64,000 nt of DNA from Dyella mobilis (GTDB taxonomy: Bacteria > Pseudomonadota > Gammaproteobacteria > Xanthomonadales > Rhodanobacteraceae): positions 1 through 64,000 of the forward strand of contig NZ_JADIKF010000032.1 in NCBI RefSeq assembly GCF_016904945.1, given 5' to 3'. Both the position numbers and the translations under genes were made by a program. Positions 26,621-35,615 of this stretch are shown here, one piece after another. Positions within the stretch are counted from its first letter, which is position 1. Each line of letters begins with the position of its first letter. The notes beneath the pieces were generated by a model. It was not told the origin of the DNA. It ran no database searches and saw only the letters and a program-made list of their open reading frames with translations.

Positions 26621-28186
26621 CTACCTGTCGCTCCTGCGCAAGGTATCGCGCACCGCCTGCAACAGTTCCTTCGTGCTCACCGGCTTGTTGAGGCGATGCA
26701 ACCGCCCCGGCACCTGGAAGATCGGCGCATCGGCCGGATCATCCACACGGCAAAGCACCAGTACGCCCTTGCGGTAACCGGAGTCGCTCAACGCGGCCAG
26801 CGTGCGTTCGCTGGTGAAGAGGCTCATGTCGGCGTCCATCACCACCAGGTCAGGCAGACCGCACGCCTCGATCCACTGCAGGGCGGCGGTGCCGCTCTGG
26901 CTGGCATGCACTTCGTAGCCCCAGGTATCGAGCGTGTCGGTAAGCAAGGTGAGCTGGCCCGCTTCTTCCACTACCAGCAGCACGTGCTCGGCGTTGCCGT
27001 GCAGCGTGGTGTCGCCCTCCACCATATCCGGGGTCTCGGCCACCGGACGCACCACTGGAATGTACAGATCGAAGCAACTGCCTTCGCCGGGGATGCTGTC
27101 CAGGCGCATGACGCCGCTGTGGCTGTAGACGATGCGGCGGCAAGACAGCAGCCCCAGCCCCGTGCCGCCTTCCTTCGTGGTGAAGAACGGCTCGAATAGT
27201 CGCTTGCGCACTTCTTCGGGCATGCCGTGCCCGGTGTCGGACACGGTCAGGCGCGCATAATCGCCGGGCTGCGCTTCTTCCTGTTCCAGGAAAAAGCTCT
27301 GTTCCAGCCTGGCCTTGCTTGCCACCACCCGCAACACGCCGCCGCTCGGCATGGCCTGGATCGCATTGAGGCAGAGGTTGAGCAGGCATTGCTGCAGCTC
27401 GGTGTGGTTGCCTTCGAAGCTAAGCTCGCCGTCGTCCACTTCGATATCCAGGCGGATCGCGCGCGGCACACTGCCTTGCAACAGCAGGGAAAGCGCGTCG
27501 ACCAGTGCCTGCGCCCGCACTTGTTCGGCACGGCGTGCACCACGCGCAAAAGACAGCATGGACTGCACCATCTCCAGCCCGCGGCGCCCGCAGTCGCGCA
27601 CCAACGCGCCGAGTCGGGCCAGGCGCGGATCGTCCTGGTAATCGAGCAGGCTGTCACCCGCGAGCAACAAGGGTTGCAACAGATTGCGCAGGTCGTGGCT
27701 GAGACCGCCGGCGAGCATCGCCAGGCTCTCGAAGCGTTGCACCCGGATCAGCTCTGCCTCGGCCCGTGCACGGGCGCGTTGCTCTTCCGCTTCGCGCATG
27801 GCGCGGCGCACGGCGCTGGCCAACCTCGCGGGGTTCTGCTTGAGGATGTAATCGGTCGCCCCTTCGCGCAATGCTGCGATGGCAGCTTCTTCGCCGAGCG
27901 TGGCCGACACATAGATGAACGGCGTGTCGGGGCTGTGCGCCAACAGCAGCTCCAACGCGCGCTGCCCGGAAAAGCCGGGCATGCTCAGGTCCGACAATAC
28001 GATGTGCGGATCGAAATCCTGCAGGGTGCCCAGAAAAGCCGGTTCGTCATCGACCAGCCGCACGTCGTAGTCGATACCGTCCGCCTGCAGCTCGGTGAGG
28101 ACCAGCTCCGCATCGAGCGGACTGTCCTCTACCTGCAGGACGCGTATGCGCGGCAACGATCGCTGATGGTTGGCCTTGTCCGGCAT
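26621..28186 (-). CDS. Hybrid signalling kinase: receiver, histidine kinase, receiver
   Basis: 521-residue cytoplasmic protein without membrane segments. Receiver 1 (residues about 14-135) has Asp66 in LSDLSMP. A coiled linker leads to HisKA with GLSHDLRNLLQPL (His164) and HATPase_c (NLCLNAIQAM, DTGHGMPEE, GGTGLGLLSCRRIV). A C-terminal receiver has Asp451 (VVMDADMSL) and Lys501, but its acidic pocket is EE rather than ED or DD. The layout suggests a relay in which the first receiver gates the kinase. It is the third gene of a leftward operon behind the stand-alone regulator and membrane kinase. Signal and output are unknown. Confidence 0.85.
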   Translation of the reverse strand: MPDKANHQRSLPRIRVLQVEDSPLDAELVLTELQADGIDYDVRLVDDEPAFLGTLQDFDPHIVLSDLSMPGFSGQRALELLLAHSPDTPFIYVSATLGEEAAIAALREGATDYILKQNPARLASAVRRAMREAEEQRARARAEAELIRVQRFESLAMLAGGLSHDLRNLLQPLLLAGDSLLDYQDDPRLARLGALVRDCGRRGLEMVQSMLSFARGARRAEQVRAQALVDALSLLLQGSVPRAIRLDIEVDDGELSFEGNHTELQQCLLNLCLNAIQAMPSGGVLRVVASKARLEQSFFLEQEEAQPGDYARLTVSDTGHGMPEEVRKRLFEPFFTTKEGGTGLGLLSCRRIVYSHSGVMRLDSIPGEGSCFDLYIPVVRPVAETPDMVEGDTTLHGNAEHVLLVVEEAGQLTLLTDTLDTWGYEVHASQSGTAALQWIEACGLPDLVVMDADMSLFTSERTLAALSDSGYRKGVLVLCRVDDPADAPIFQVPGRLHRLNKPVSTKELLQAVRDTLRRSDR

Positions 28187-28252
28187 CCCTTAACCCGCTT
28201 GATCAATCCAAGCATCATAATTCAGCGCCGAACGACGAGGGTGGCCCTGCAA

Positions 28253-28699
28253 TCAGGCCTGATCCGGCGCCTCGTTCAGCACTCCCCAGAACTGCCCGAG
28301 CGTACGCACCGCCTCAAAAAAGCGCGACACGTCGACCGGCTTGATGACATAGGCGTTGACGCCCAGGTCCCAACTGCGCGCCAGGTCGCTTTCTTCACGC
28401 GACGACGACAGGATCACCACCGGCGTACGGCGGAAGCGCTCGTCCGCACGCATCTGCCGCAGCACGTCCAGCCCGTTCATGCGCGGCATCTTGATGTCCA
28501 GCAGGACCACGGCCGGGTCCTCGCCCTGGCGGCCGGCGAAGGCGCCTTGGGCATAGAGCCAGTCCATGCACTCCTCGCCATCCTCGACGTGCACGATGGG
28601 ATTGGCAAGATTCGCCTGGCGCAGCGCATCCATGGTCATCTCGGCATCGACGGGACTGTCTTCGACCAGCAGGATCGTGCGCAAAGGACCGTTTTTCAT
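28253..28699 (-). CDS. Single-domain response regulator (Rcp1/CheY-like)
   Basis: 148-residue receiver-only protein. Acidic pair Glu13-Asp14, phosphoacceptor Asp68 (VVLLDIKMP), conserved Ser and Lys (ILSSS, IKPVD). The extended form with an insertion after beta-2 and the motif NPIVHVEDGEECMDWL is typical of Rcp1-type regulators partnered to phytochrome-like kinases. Its start codon overlaps the stop of the upstream kinase in an ATGA arrangement (28696-28699), which implies translational coupling and a cognate pair. Confidence 0.9.
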   Translation of the reverse strand: MKNGPLRTILLVEDSPVDAEMTMDALRQANLANPIVHVEDGEECMDWLYAQGAFAGRQGEDPAVVLLDIKMPRMNGLDVLRQMRADERFRRTPVVILSSSREESDLARSWDLGVNAYVIKPVDVSRFFEAVRTLGQFWGVLNEAPDQA

Positions 28700-30504
28700 G
28701 ACGCCATCCAGCCATCGGGCGAAGGCGGCTCCACCGCTGACAGCGTGAAGTGGAACCGTGCGCCGCGCCCGGGCTCGCCTTCGGCCCAGACCCGCCCGCC
28801 ATGGCGCATCACGATACGCTGCACGTTGGCCAGGCCAATGCCGTTGCCGGGAAATTCACTGGCCTTGTGCAGGCGCTGGAATACGCCGAACAGCTTGTCG
28901 ACGTAGCGCATGTCGAAGCCCGCACCGTTGTCGCCGATGGTGAATTCGTAGTCGCCGCCGTCGTTGCGCTGCATGGAAATGTCGATCTGCGCCGTCTTGC
29001 ACTGCCCGGTGTATTTGACGGCATTGCCGATCAGGTTCTGCCACACGGTGCGCAGCATGTTTTCGTCGCCGACCACGGTCGGCAGGCTCTCCACCCGCCA
29101 TTCGATGTGCCGCCCCGGCGCTTCCGATTCGGCCAGCGTGCGCGTCTCCTCCACCAGCGCCTGCATGTCCACCGCCTGCAACCGCAACGCGCCACGGCCC
29201 AGCCGCGAGAACACCAGCAAGTCTTCGATCAGCTGGGCCATGCGTTGCGAAGCATCGCGGATCACGCCCAGGTAGTGATGCGTGGTGGCATCCACCTCCG
29301 CACCCAGGTGCGTTTCCAGCTTCTGTGCAAAGGCGGTGATGTGCCGCAACGGTGCACGCAGATCGTGGGAGACCGAATAGCTGAAAGCCTCCAGCTCGCG
29401 GTTGACGTCGGAGACCTGTGCCACCTTGCCTTCCAACTGGTGGTTGAGTTCCTTCACCTGCTGCTCGACCAGGGCGCGCGCGGTGACGTCGCTGACCGTC
29501 AGCAGCAAGGCCGGGCTTTCGCTGTCCTGCTGCTGCAAGCGCCGTGCGTTGATCACCACGTGGCGCTCCACGCCGTCGACGGTGCGCTGGGTCAGCTCGT
29601 AATCCCACAGCTCGCGGTCGCGCAACAGCACGTCGCGCAGGCGCTGTTGCAGGATCTCATCGGCCCAGGCGCCCTGGCCGATATCGTCGACGTGCTCGGC
29701 CCGGCTGTCTTCCGGCACGCCGTACAACTCGCTGAAGGCCGCATTCACCAGCAGAGTGCGCAGGTGGTGGTCGAGCAGGGCGATCGGCTCGCGCACCGCC
29801 TGCAAAATCATTTGCGACCGCTGTACCGCCTGGCGTTCGCCCACTTCGGCGCGCAGGCGCTTGCCGATCTGCCGCTCCGAAACCACCACCACGATCGTCA
29901 GCATCACCAATTGCGCCAGTGCAGTCAGCGCAAGCGCGGCGCTGTTGTCGCGGGATTGGGTGCGGGCATCCTCGCGCCGGTGCTGCAGCTCCTGTTCGGC
30001 GCCGGCGACGATCTTGTCGGCAACATCTTCCGTACGGTAAAGGGTGCCTGCGTCGTGCAAGGCTTGCGCGGCGCCCACCGCGTCCTTCTGCTGGTAGCGC
30101 CGCATGGCCTGCTGCTGCAGCGCGAGCCGTCCGTTTTCCACCGCCCCCAGCCGCTCGACCAGGCGCGCCTGGTCGGGATTGTCTTCGGTCATGCGGCGCA
30201 GTTGATCCAGCAGGTCCGGCACCATTCGCTGGGTGTTCTGCACGGCGACCTCGGCGTGACCGGAAGGGTCGTCCATCAGCAGGTGCTGGATCGCCGTTTC
30301 GCTGTCGTAGGTTTGATCGGCGATCCGGTAGACCAGGGCCTGCACTTCCGCCGAACGGGTGACCCGTTCTCCTGCTGCCAGGGACTGCTGCGAACCGCCG
30401 CGGGTGATCAGGTACGGCAACGCGACGATGACCAGGACTGCAAACAGCAGTCCGCCGGTGCGCCAGCGCAAAGCCGCTACTTGTCGCACCCTCCCACGGA
30501 TCAT
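28696..30504 (-). CDS. Membrane sensor histidine kinase with PAS domain
   Basis: 602-residue kinase. Transmembrane helices near residues 18-35 and 190-212 flank a helical periplasmic sensor of CHASE3-like type. A PAS domain (AVREPIALLDHHLRTLLVNAA) and coiled segment precede HisKA (EAFSYSVSHDLRAPLRHITAF) and HATPase_c (NLIGNAVKYT, DNGAGFDMRY, GIGLANVQRIV). This kinase subtype commonly pairs with Rcp1-like regulators such as the overlapping next gene. Lead gene of the leftward signalling operon; divergent spacing from nothing else, as the GH92 gene upstream runs the same way and ends 134 bp away. Confidence 0.88.
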   Translation of the reverse strand: MIRGRVRQVAALRWRTGGLLFAVLVIVALPYLITRGGSQQSLAAGERVTRSAEVQALVYRIADQTYDSETAIQHLLMDDPSGHAEVAVQNTQRMVPDLLDQLRRMTEDNPDQARLVERLGAVENGRLALQQQAMRRYQQKDAVGAAQALHDAGTLYRTEDVADKIVAGAEQELQHRREDARTQSRDNSAALALTALAQLVMLTIVVVVSERQIGKRLRAEVGERQAVQRSQMILQAVREPIALLDHHLRTLLVNAAFSELYGVPEDSRAEHVDDIGQGAWADEILQQRLRDVLLRDRELWDYELTQRTVDGVERHVVINARRLQQQDSESPALLLTVSDVTARALVEQQVKELNHQLEGKVAQVSDVNRELEAFSYSVSHDLRAPLRHITAFAQKLETHLGAEVDATTHHYLGVIRDASQRMAQLIEDLLVFSRLGRGALRLQAVDMQALVEETRTLAESEAPGRHIEWRVESLPTVVGDENMLRTVWQNLIGNAVKYTGQCKTAQIDISMQRNDGGDYEFTIGDNGAGFDMRYVDKLFGVFQRLHKASEFPGNGIGLANVQRIVMRHGGRVWAEGEPGRGARFHFTLSAVEPPSPDGWMAS

Positions 30505-30638
30505 CGATGGCCCTTGATCGACATGCGCGCTGGCATGATGCCTGCATTCTGCGCATGTTTGCCCCTACTGACCAGTGCGAGGCCGCGGCCGCCCCTCAGG
30601 AGCGACGCGTCGGCGATGCAAGATGAGCGGCAAGGATG

Positions 30639-32975
30639 TCAGTGCGGATACGGGCTCATCGCCGTGGGACGCGCCGAAATCGCCGTGCCCCAGCTCTTGT
30701 TGGGCTCCGCCTGCATGCTGAAGTGCAGTTCGCCGCCGGCCAGGATGTCAGCGTGCCGCAGATAAACGCGGTTCAGCGGTTTGCCGTTGAGGGTGACTGC
30801 GCCGACATACGGATGCGCGGCATCCATCGGCGTCGCGGTAATGGTGAAGGTGTGGCCATTGCTCAGATGGATCGCGGCGCGCGGCAGGAACGGGCGGCCG
30901 ATCGCGTATTCGTCGCTGGCCGGCGTGACCGGATAGAAGCCCAGCGCGGTAAAGATGTACCAGGCCGACATCTGGCCCAGGTCGTCGTTGCCGATCAAGC
31001 CCGCAGGGCCCGGGCCGTATTCGTTATCCATGATCTGCTTCAGGCGCTGCTGCGTTTTCCACGGCTCGCCGGCGTAATCGTAGAGATAGCCGATGTGGTG
31101 GCTCGGTTCGTTGCCGTGTGCGTACCAGCCGATCAGGCCGGTGATGTCTTCCACGTTCTTGAAGATGGACGGATCGACCTTGGCGTCGAACATCTGGTCG
31201 AGCTTGTCGGTGAACGCCTTGTCGCCGCCCATCGCGGCGATCAGCCCGGCCACGTCCTGCGGCACATACCAGGAATACTGCCAGGCGTTGGCTTCGGTGT
31301 AGTCGTCGCCGTAGCCGGCACTGGTCGGATCGAACGGTTCGCGGAACTGGCCGTTACTCAGCTTCGCGCGCATGAAGCCGGTCTTCGGATCCCACACGTT
31401 GCGCCAGTTGGTCGCGCGCTTCTCGAATGTGGCGTAGATGTCCTGCTTGCCCAGTGTCTTGGCCATCTGCGCGATGGCCCAGTCGTCGTAGGCGTATTCC
31501 TGGGTCTTGGAGCCGCCCTCCACTTCCTTGTCGATCGGCACGTAACCGAGCTTTTCGTAGTCGGCCAGATCGCCGTAATCGCCATAGGTGGCGGTGGACA
31601 CCATCGCCTTCATCGCCTTGTCGGCATCGAAGCCGCGGATGCCCTTGATGTACGCATCGGCGATGATCGCCACGGCGTGATAGCCGGTCATGCACCAGGT
31701 TTCCAGACCCTGGTAGGCCCATACCGGCAGCATGCCGAACGGACTGGCCTGCTGCGCAGCAATCAACGAACGCACGAAATCGACGGTGCGATCCGGATGC
31801 AGCAGGATCAGCAACGGCTGCTGCGCGCGATACACGTCCCACATCGACCAGCTCGAATAAAAATCGAAACCGTCGGCGTGATGCACCTGGTGATCCGGCC
31901 CACGGAACTCGCCGTTGACGTCCATGCTCAGGCTGGGCGCGATCATGGCGTGATAGAGCGCGGTATAGAACTGCGTGCGCAACACCTGCGGACCGTCCAC
32001 GTCGATCGGCGCCAGCGCCTTGTTCCAGGCGGCCATGGCATCGGCGCGGTGGGCATCGAAATTCCAGCCCTCGCCATCTTTATCCAGATTCTCGACGGCA
32101 TTGGCCTCGCTGACCGACGAGATCGCCACCTTCACCAACAGCGGCTGCTTGAGCTGGCCGAAATCGAACACGCCCTCCAGGGCGCGGCCGTTCTGCGCAT
32201 TCGCATCCTGCTGCTGATAGCCCGGCCCCTTGAAGCCCTTGTAGACCAGGTCGGTCTCGCGGTTGTACAGCTCGCGCGAGATCATCGGCTGGTTGAAGCG
32301 CATCGCGAAGCACAACTCGCGGCCCGGCGCCCAGCCGCGGGTGGTGCGACAACCGGTCACAGTGCCGTCCTGGTGCACTTGCAGTTCCGCCCACAGCACC
32401 TTGCCGGGGTAGTCGTAAATGCTCGGGCGCAGATCCAGCAGCAGGTGCGCCGGCTTGCCGGCCGGGAAGGTGTAGCGGTGCCAACCCACGCGACGGGTGG
32501 CGGTGAGCTCGGCGCGCACGCCGTAGTCGGCCAGCGTCACGGCGTAATAGCCGGGCTGCTCGACCTCGGTGGCGTGGTCGAAGCGCGAGCGGTAGCCGCT
32601 GCCGGGCACCTTTTCGTCGCCCGGGTCCAGCTTCACGTCGCCGGCGATCGGCATCACCAGCACGTCGCCCATGTCCGAGTGGCCGGACCCCGAAAAATGC
32701 GTGTGCGAGAAGCCCATGATGGTGGGGTCGCCGTACTGGTACCCGGCCGCCCACTTATAGGCATGCTTGAAATCGGGCATGGCCGTGTCGGGGGAGAGCT
32801 GGACCATCCCGAACGGCACCGTAGCGCCCGGAAACAGGTGTCCATCGCCTCCGGTACCTATGCGAGGATCCACTTCTGACGCATGCTGTCCGGCACTCTG
32901 GGTGGCTGCAGCCGCCCCCAGGGGTGTCATCATGAGCGCGGCGAGGCAGGCATGGAGCAGGCGACGGCTGTTCAT
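30639..32975 (-). CDS. GH92 alpha-mannosidase
   Basis: 778-residue secreted enzyme with signal peptide (LHACLAALMMTPLGAAAA). GH92 members are calcium-dependent inverting exo-alpha-mannosidases, mostly alpha-1,2. Signatures present: VDPRIGTGGDGHLFPGATVPFGM near the N-terminus, GFSHTHFSGSGHSDMGDVLVMP, WSMWDVYRAQQPLL, and GNDDLGQMSAWYIFTALGFYPV near residue 660. It is divergently transcribed from a LacI regulator followed by permease, fructokinase and mannose isomerase genes, so it probably supplies mannose to that pathway. Two operator-like repeats in the 164-bp gap support joint control. The exact linkage is not visible. Confidence 0.92.
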   Translation of the reverse strand: MNSRRLLHACLAALMMTPLGAAAATQSAGQHASEVDPRIGTGGDGHLFPGATVPFGMVQLSPDTAMPDFKHAYKWAAGYQYGDPTIMGFSHTHFSGSGHSDMGDVLVMPIAGDVKLDPGDEKVPGSGYRSRFDHATEVEQPGYYAVTLADYGVRAELTATRRVGWHRYTFPAGKPAHLLLDLRPSIYDYPGKVLWAELQVHQDGTVTGCRTTRGWAPGRELCFAMRFNQPMISRELYNRETDLVYKGFKGPGYQQQDANAQNGRALEGVFDFGQLKQPLLVKVAISSVSEANAVENLDKDGEGWNFDAHRADAMAAWNKALAPIDVDGPQVLRTQFYTALYHAMIAPSLSMDVNGEFRGPDHQVHHADGFDFYSSWSMWDVYRAQQPLLILLHPDRTVDFVRSLIAAQQASPFGMLPVWAYQGLETWCMTGYHAVAIIADAYIKGIRGFDADKAMKAMVSTATYGDYGDLADYEKLGYVPIDKEVEGGSKTQEYAYDDWAIAQMAKTLGKQDIYATFEKRATNWRNVWDPKTGFMRAKLSNGQFREPFDPTSAGYGDDYTEANAWQYSWYVPQDVAGLIAAMGGDKAFTDKLDQMFDAKVDPSIFKNVEDITGLIGWYAHGNEPSHHIGYLYDYAGEPWKTQQRLKQIMDNEYGPGPAGLIGNDDLGQMSAWYIFTALGFYPVTPASDEYAIGRPFLPRAAIHLSNGHTFTITATPMDAAHPYVGAVTLNGKPLNRVYLRHADILAGGELHFSMQAEPNKSWGTAISARPTAMSPYPH

Positions 32976-33001
32976 AAGGGGCTTGGATCCGGAGGGAGTG
33001 G

Positions 33002-33017
33002 TTTGGATCGTTCCAAA
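33002..33017. promoter_or_regulatory. Candidate LacI operator, copy 1
   Basis: TTTGGATCGTTCCAAA: 6-bp inverted arms TTTGGA and TCCAAA around TCGT, close to the GH92 start (27 bp upstream of its ATG on the minus strand). The core GATCGTTCCAA recurs 90 bp away at 33092-33107. Confidence 0.65.
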
Positions 33018-33091
33018 TGCTGCAAACTAGCATCGGTGGGGACGCTTCGCATGCTGCACTGCGTGATCCTATTTCCGCAGATTCGGGTAAA

Positions 33092-33107
33092 TTTAGATCG
33101 TTCCAAT
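33092..33107. promoter_or_regulatory. Candidate LacI operator, copy 2
   Basis: TTTAGATCGTTCCAAT shares 14 of 16 positions with the site at 33002-33017 and lies 33 bp upstream of the LacI gene start. Two sites 90 bp apart (about 8.5 helical turns) between divergent genes would permit repression of both, possibly by looping. Confidence 0.6.
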
Positions 33108-33139
33108 AGCTAGGATTGGTCTATGAGGACGGGCTCTTA

Positions 33140-34189
33140 ATGGGGAACACACCGCCGGTCGGCCGTAAGGTCACCCTCAGCGACATCGCCGCGGGCTGCG
33201 ACGTCTCCCGCGCTACCGTATCGCTTGTCCTGCGGGGCAGTCCGCTGGTCAACAAGCACACCCGCGCTCGCGTCGAAGAAGAGCTGCGACGGCAAGGCTA
33301 CGTGTACAACCGGGCCGCTGCCAATCTGCGCCGCCGCACGTCGTCCAGCATTGCGCTGGTACTCAACGACCTGGCCAACCCGTTCTTCGCGGAATTTGCC
33401 GCCGGCGTCGACGAAGTGCTGGGCGACACCGGCTACGTCACCTTGCTCGGCAGCAGCAGCGAATCGATCGAGCGCGAACTGGCCGTGCTCGGCTCGCTGA
33501 TGGAACACGGCCCGGCCGGCATCATTCTTTCGCCGGCCGAAGGCGGCGATGCGCAACAGCTGCTTTCCGCCGTGGGCGGACAAACGCCGCTGTTGCTGTT
33601 CAACCGCGAAGTCGGCGGCGATATAAGCACCTGCGATCACTGGGATCGATTGTTCCTGGATAACCAGCGCGGTGCGTGGCTTGCCACCGAACACCTGATT
33701 TCGCAGGGCCACCAGCGCATCGCCTTTTATGGCGGACACGGCAGCTCCAGTTCGTGCAAGCAACGTCGCGCAGGCTACGCCGAAGCCATGCAGGCGCACG
33801 GCTTGCCGGTCGATTCGCATTGGATGGTGGAGTGCGCACCCAATCGCCTGGATGCCGTGGCGCAAAGCGAACACCTGTTCAACAGCGGCAAGGCACCTAC
33901 TGCGGCGGTCTGCTACAACGATGCGGTGGCGCTGGGCCTGATGCTCGGTTTGCATCAGCGCGGATTGCAGCCCGGCCGCGATTTCGCCCTGACCGGCTTC
34001 GACGACATCGCCGAAGCCGCCGTCAGCGCACCGCCGCTGACCACGCTGGCCGTAACGCCGCGCGCGCGCGGACGCCAGGCGGCGGAACTGATCATGCTGC
34101 GCTTGCAGGATCCCTCCGCCCCTCCGCGCCAAACCATTGTCCCGGTGCAATTGCTGGTACGTGCCAGCAGCTGCCCGCCGCACGCCTGA
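33140..34189 (+). CDS. LacI-family regulator of the mannose module
   Basis: 349-residue LacI/GalR regulator. Helix-turn-helix and hinge: VTLSDIAAGCDVSRATVSLVL, NRAAANLRR. The ligand domain ends with LTGFDDIAEAAVSAPPLTTLAV. The ATG at 33140 has GAGGAC upstream; a TTG at 33116 is possible. It heads a rightward operon (permease 16 bp after its stop, then kinase and isomerase) and is divergent from GH92. It probably senses mannose, fructose or a phosphorylated derivative and binds the sites at 33002 and 33092. Confidence 0.9.
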   Translation: MGNTPPVGRKVTLSDIAAGCDVSRATVSLVLRGSPLVNKHTRARVEEELRRQGYVYNRAAANLRRRTSSSIALVLNDLANPFFAEFAAGVDEVLGDTGYVTLLGSSSESIERELAVLGSLMEHGPAGIILSPAEGGDAQQLLSAVGGQTPLLLFNREVGGDISTCDHWDRLFLDNQRGAWLATEHLISQGHQRIAFYGGHGSSSSCKQRRAGYAEAMQAHGLPVDSHWMVECAPNRLDAVAQSEHLFNSGKAPTAAVCYNDAVALGLMLGLHQRGLQPGRDFALTGFDDIAEAAVSAPPLTTLAVTPRARGRQAAELIMLRLQDPSAPPRQTIVPVQLLVRASSCPPHA

Positions 34190-34205
34190 TTCCCTGGAAA
34201 CCATC

Positions 34206-35528
34206 ATGGCTTTTACTGCACCCACCCGGCCGTCAACGGCTTCCGCGACGGCCGACAACAGCAGCCGCTATACGTACTACCCGATGGCGCTGAGCGTGAT
34301 GACGACGGTGTTCTTCATGTGGGGTTTTCTCACCTGCTTGAACGACATCCTGATTCCGCACCTCAAAGCCGTGTTCGAGTTGAACTATGCGCAGGCGATG
34401 CTGGTGCAGTTCACCTTCTTCGGCGCGTACTTCCTGATGTCCCTGCCGGCAGGACGCGTGGTGGCGCACCTGGGCTACAAGCGCAGCATCGTGCTCGGCC
34501 TGGTCGTGGCCGGCATCGGCGCCGCGGGATTCTGGCCGGCTGCCGGCTTGCGCCTTTACCCGGCCTTTCTTGGCGCACTGTTCGTGCTCGCTACCGGCAT
34601 CACCTTGCTGCAGGTGGCGGCCAATCCGTATGTCGCGCTGCTGGGGCCTGAGAAAACCAGCTCAAGCCGCCTCACCCTGGCCCAGGCGCTCAATTCGTTC
34701 GGCACATTCCTCGCGCCGTGGTTCGGCAGCTTGTTGATCCTGTCGAATCAGGTCAAGAGCTCGGCCGACATCACGCAGCTTTCCGCCACCCAGCAAATGC
34801 TCTATCGCACGCAGGAAGCACAGGCCGTGCAGATGCCGTACATCGGCCTCGCCCTGGTGCTGGTACTGCTTGCGATCTTCGTGTGGATCTTCCGCCTGCC
34901 CAAGCTGGAAGAAAGCACCGAGCAGGCCGACACCAGCCGCCACACGCTGCTGGATGCCATCCGCTATCCGCACGTGCTGTTCGGCGTGCTGGGCATCTTC
35001 TTCTACGTGGGTGCGGAAGTCTCGATCGGCAGCTTCATGGTGAACTACCTGTCGCAACCCGACATCGGCCACATGAGCGAACAGCAGGCCGCGCATTACG
35101 TCTCGCTGTATTGGGGCGGCGCCATGATCGGCCGCTTCCTCGGTTCGTGGCTGCTCGCCCTGCTTTCCCCGCGCAAACTGCTGACGGCCTTCGCGGCCAT
35201 CAACATGCTGCTGCTGGTCGGCACCATGTCGACCACCGGTACGACAGCCATGTACAGCATCGTGGCCATCGGCTTGTTCAACTCGATCATGTTCCCGACC
35301 ATTTTCGCGCTCGGCATCGAACGCATGGGACCGTTGACCGGCAAGGCATCGAGCCTGCTGATCATGGCCATCGTCGGTGGCGCGCTGGTGCCCTGGCTGC
35401 AAGGCGTGCTGGCCGACAACATCGGCATCCAGCACGCGTTCGTGCTGCCGCTGCTGTGCTACGCGTACATCGTTTTCTACGGACTGAGCGGCTCGAAAAT
35501 ACGCAGCGCTCCGATGCAGGCCACCTGA
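34206..35528 (+). CDS. FucP/GluP-type sugar:proton symporter
   Basis: 440-residue inner-membrane MFS protein of the fucose permease branch, which also imports glucose, galactose and mannose. Typical segments: VFFMWGFLTCLNDILIPHLK in helix 1, LQVAANPYVALLG, SSSRLTLAQALNSFGTFLAPW. About 12 hydrophobic helices. The ATG at 34206 (MAFTAPTRP) is 16 bp past the regulator; upstream codons overlap it. In this operon mannose is the expected substrate. Confidence 0.9.
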   Translation: MAFTAPTRPSTASATADNSSRYTYYPMALSVMTTVFFMWGFLTCLNDILIPHLKAVFELNYAQAMLVQFTFFGAYFLMSLPAGRVVAHLGYKRSIVLGLVVAGIGAAGFWPAAGLRLYPAFLGALFVLATGITLLQVAANPYVALLGPEKTSSSRLTLAQALNSFGTFLAPWFGSLLILSNQVKSSADITQLSATQQMLYRTQEAQAVQMPYIGLALVLVLLAIFVWIFRLPKLEESTEQADTSRHTLLDAIRYPHVLFGVLGIFFYVGAEVSIGSFMVNYLSQPDIGHMSEQQAAHYVSLYWGGAMIGRFLGSWLLALLSPRKLLTAFAAINMLLLVGTMSTTGTTAMYSIVAIGLFNSIMFPTIFALGIERMGPLTGKASSLLIMAIVGGALVPWLQGVLADNIGIQHAFVLPLLCYAYIVFYGLSGSKIRSAPMQAT

Positions 35529-35615
35529 CGCAACGCCCGTTTTCATCCCAGGGGCAGCGAAAAGCCGATCCCTCATGACTCATTACACATACGCATCCAC
35601 CCTAGGGGTTTTTTG

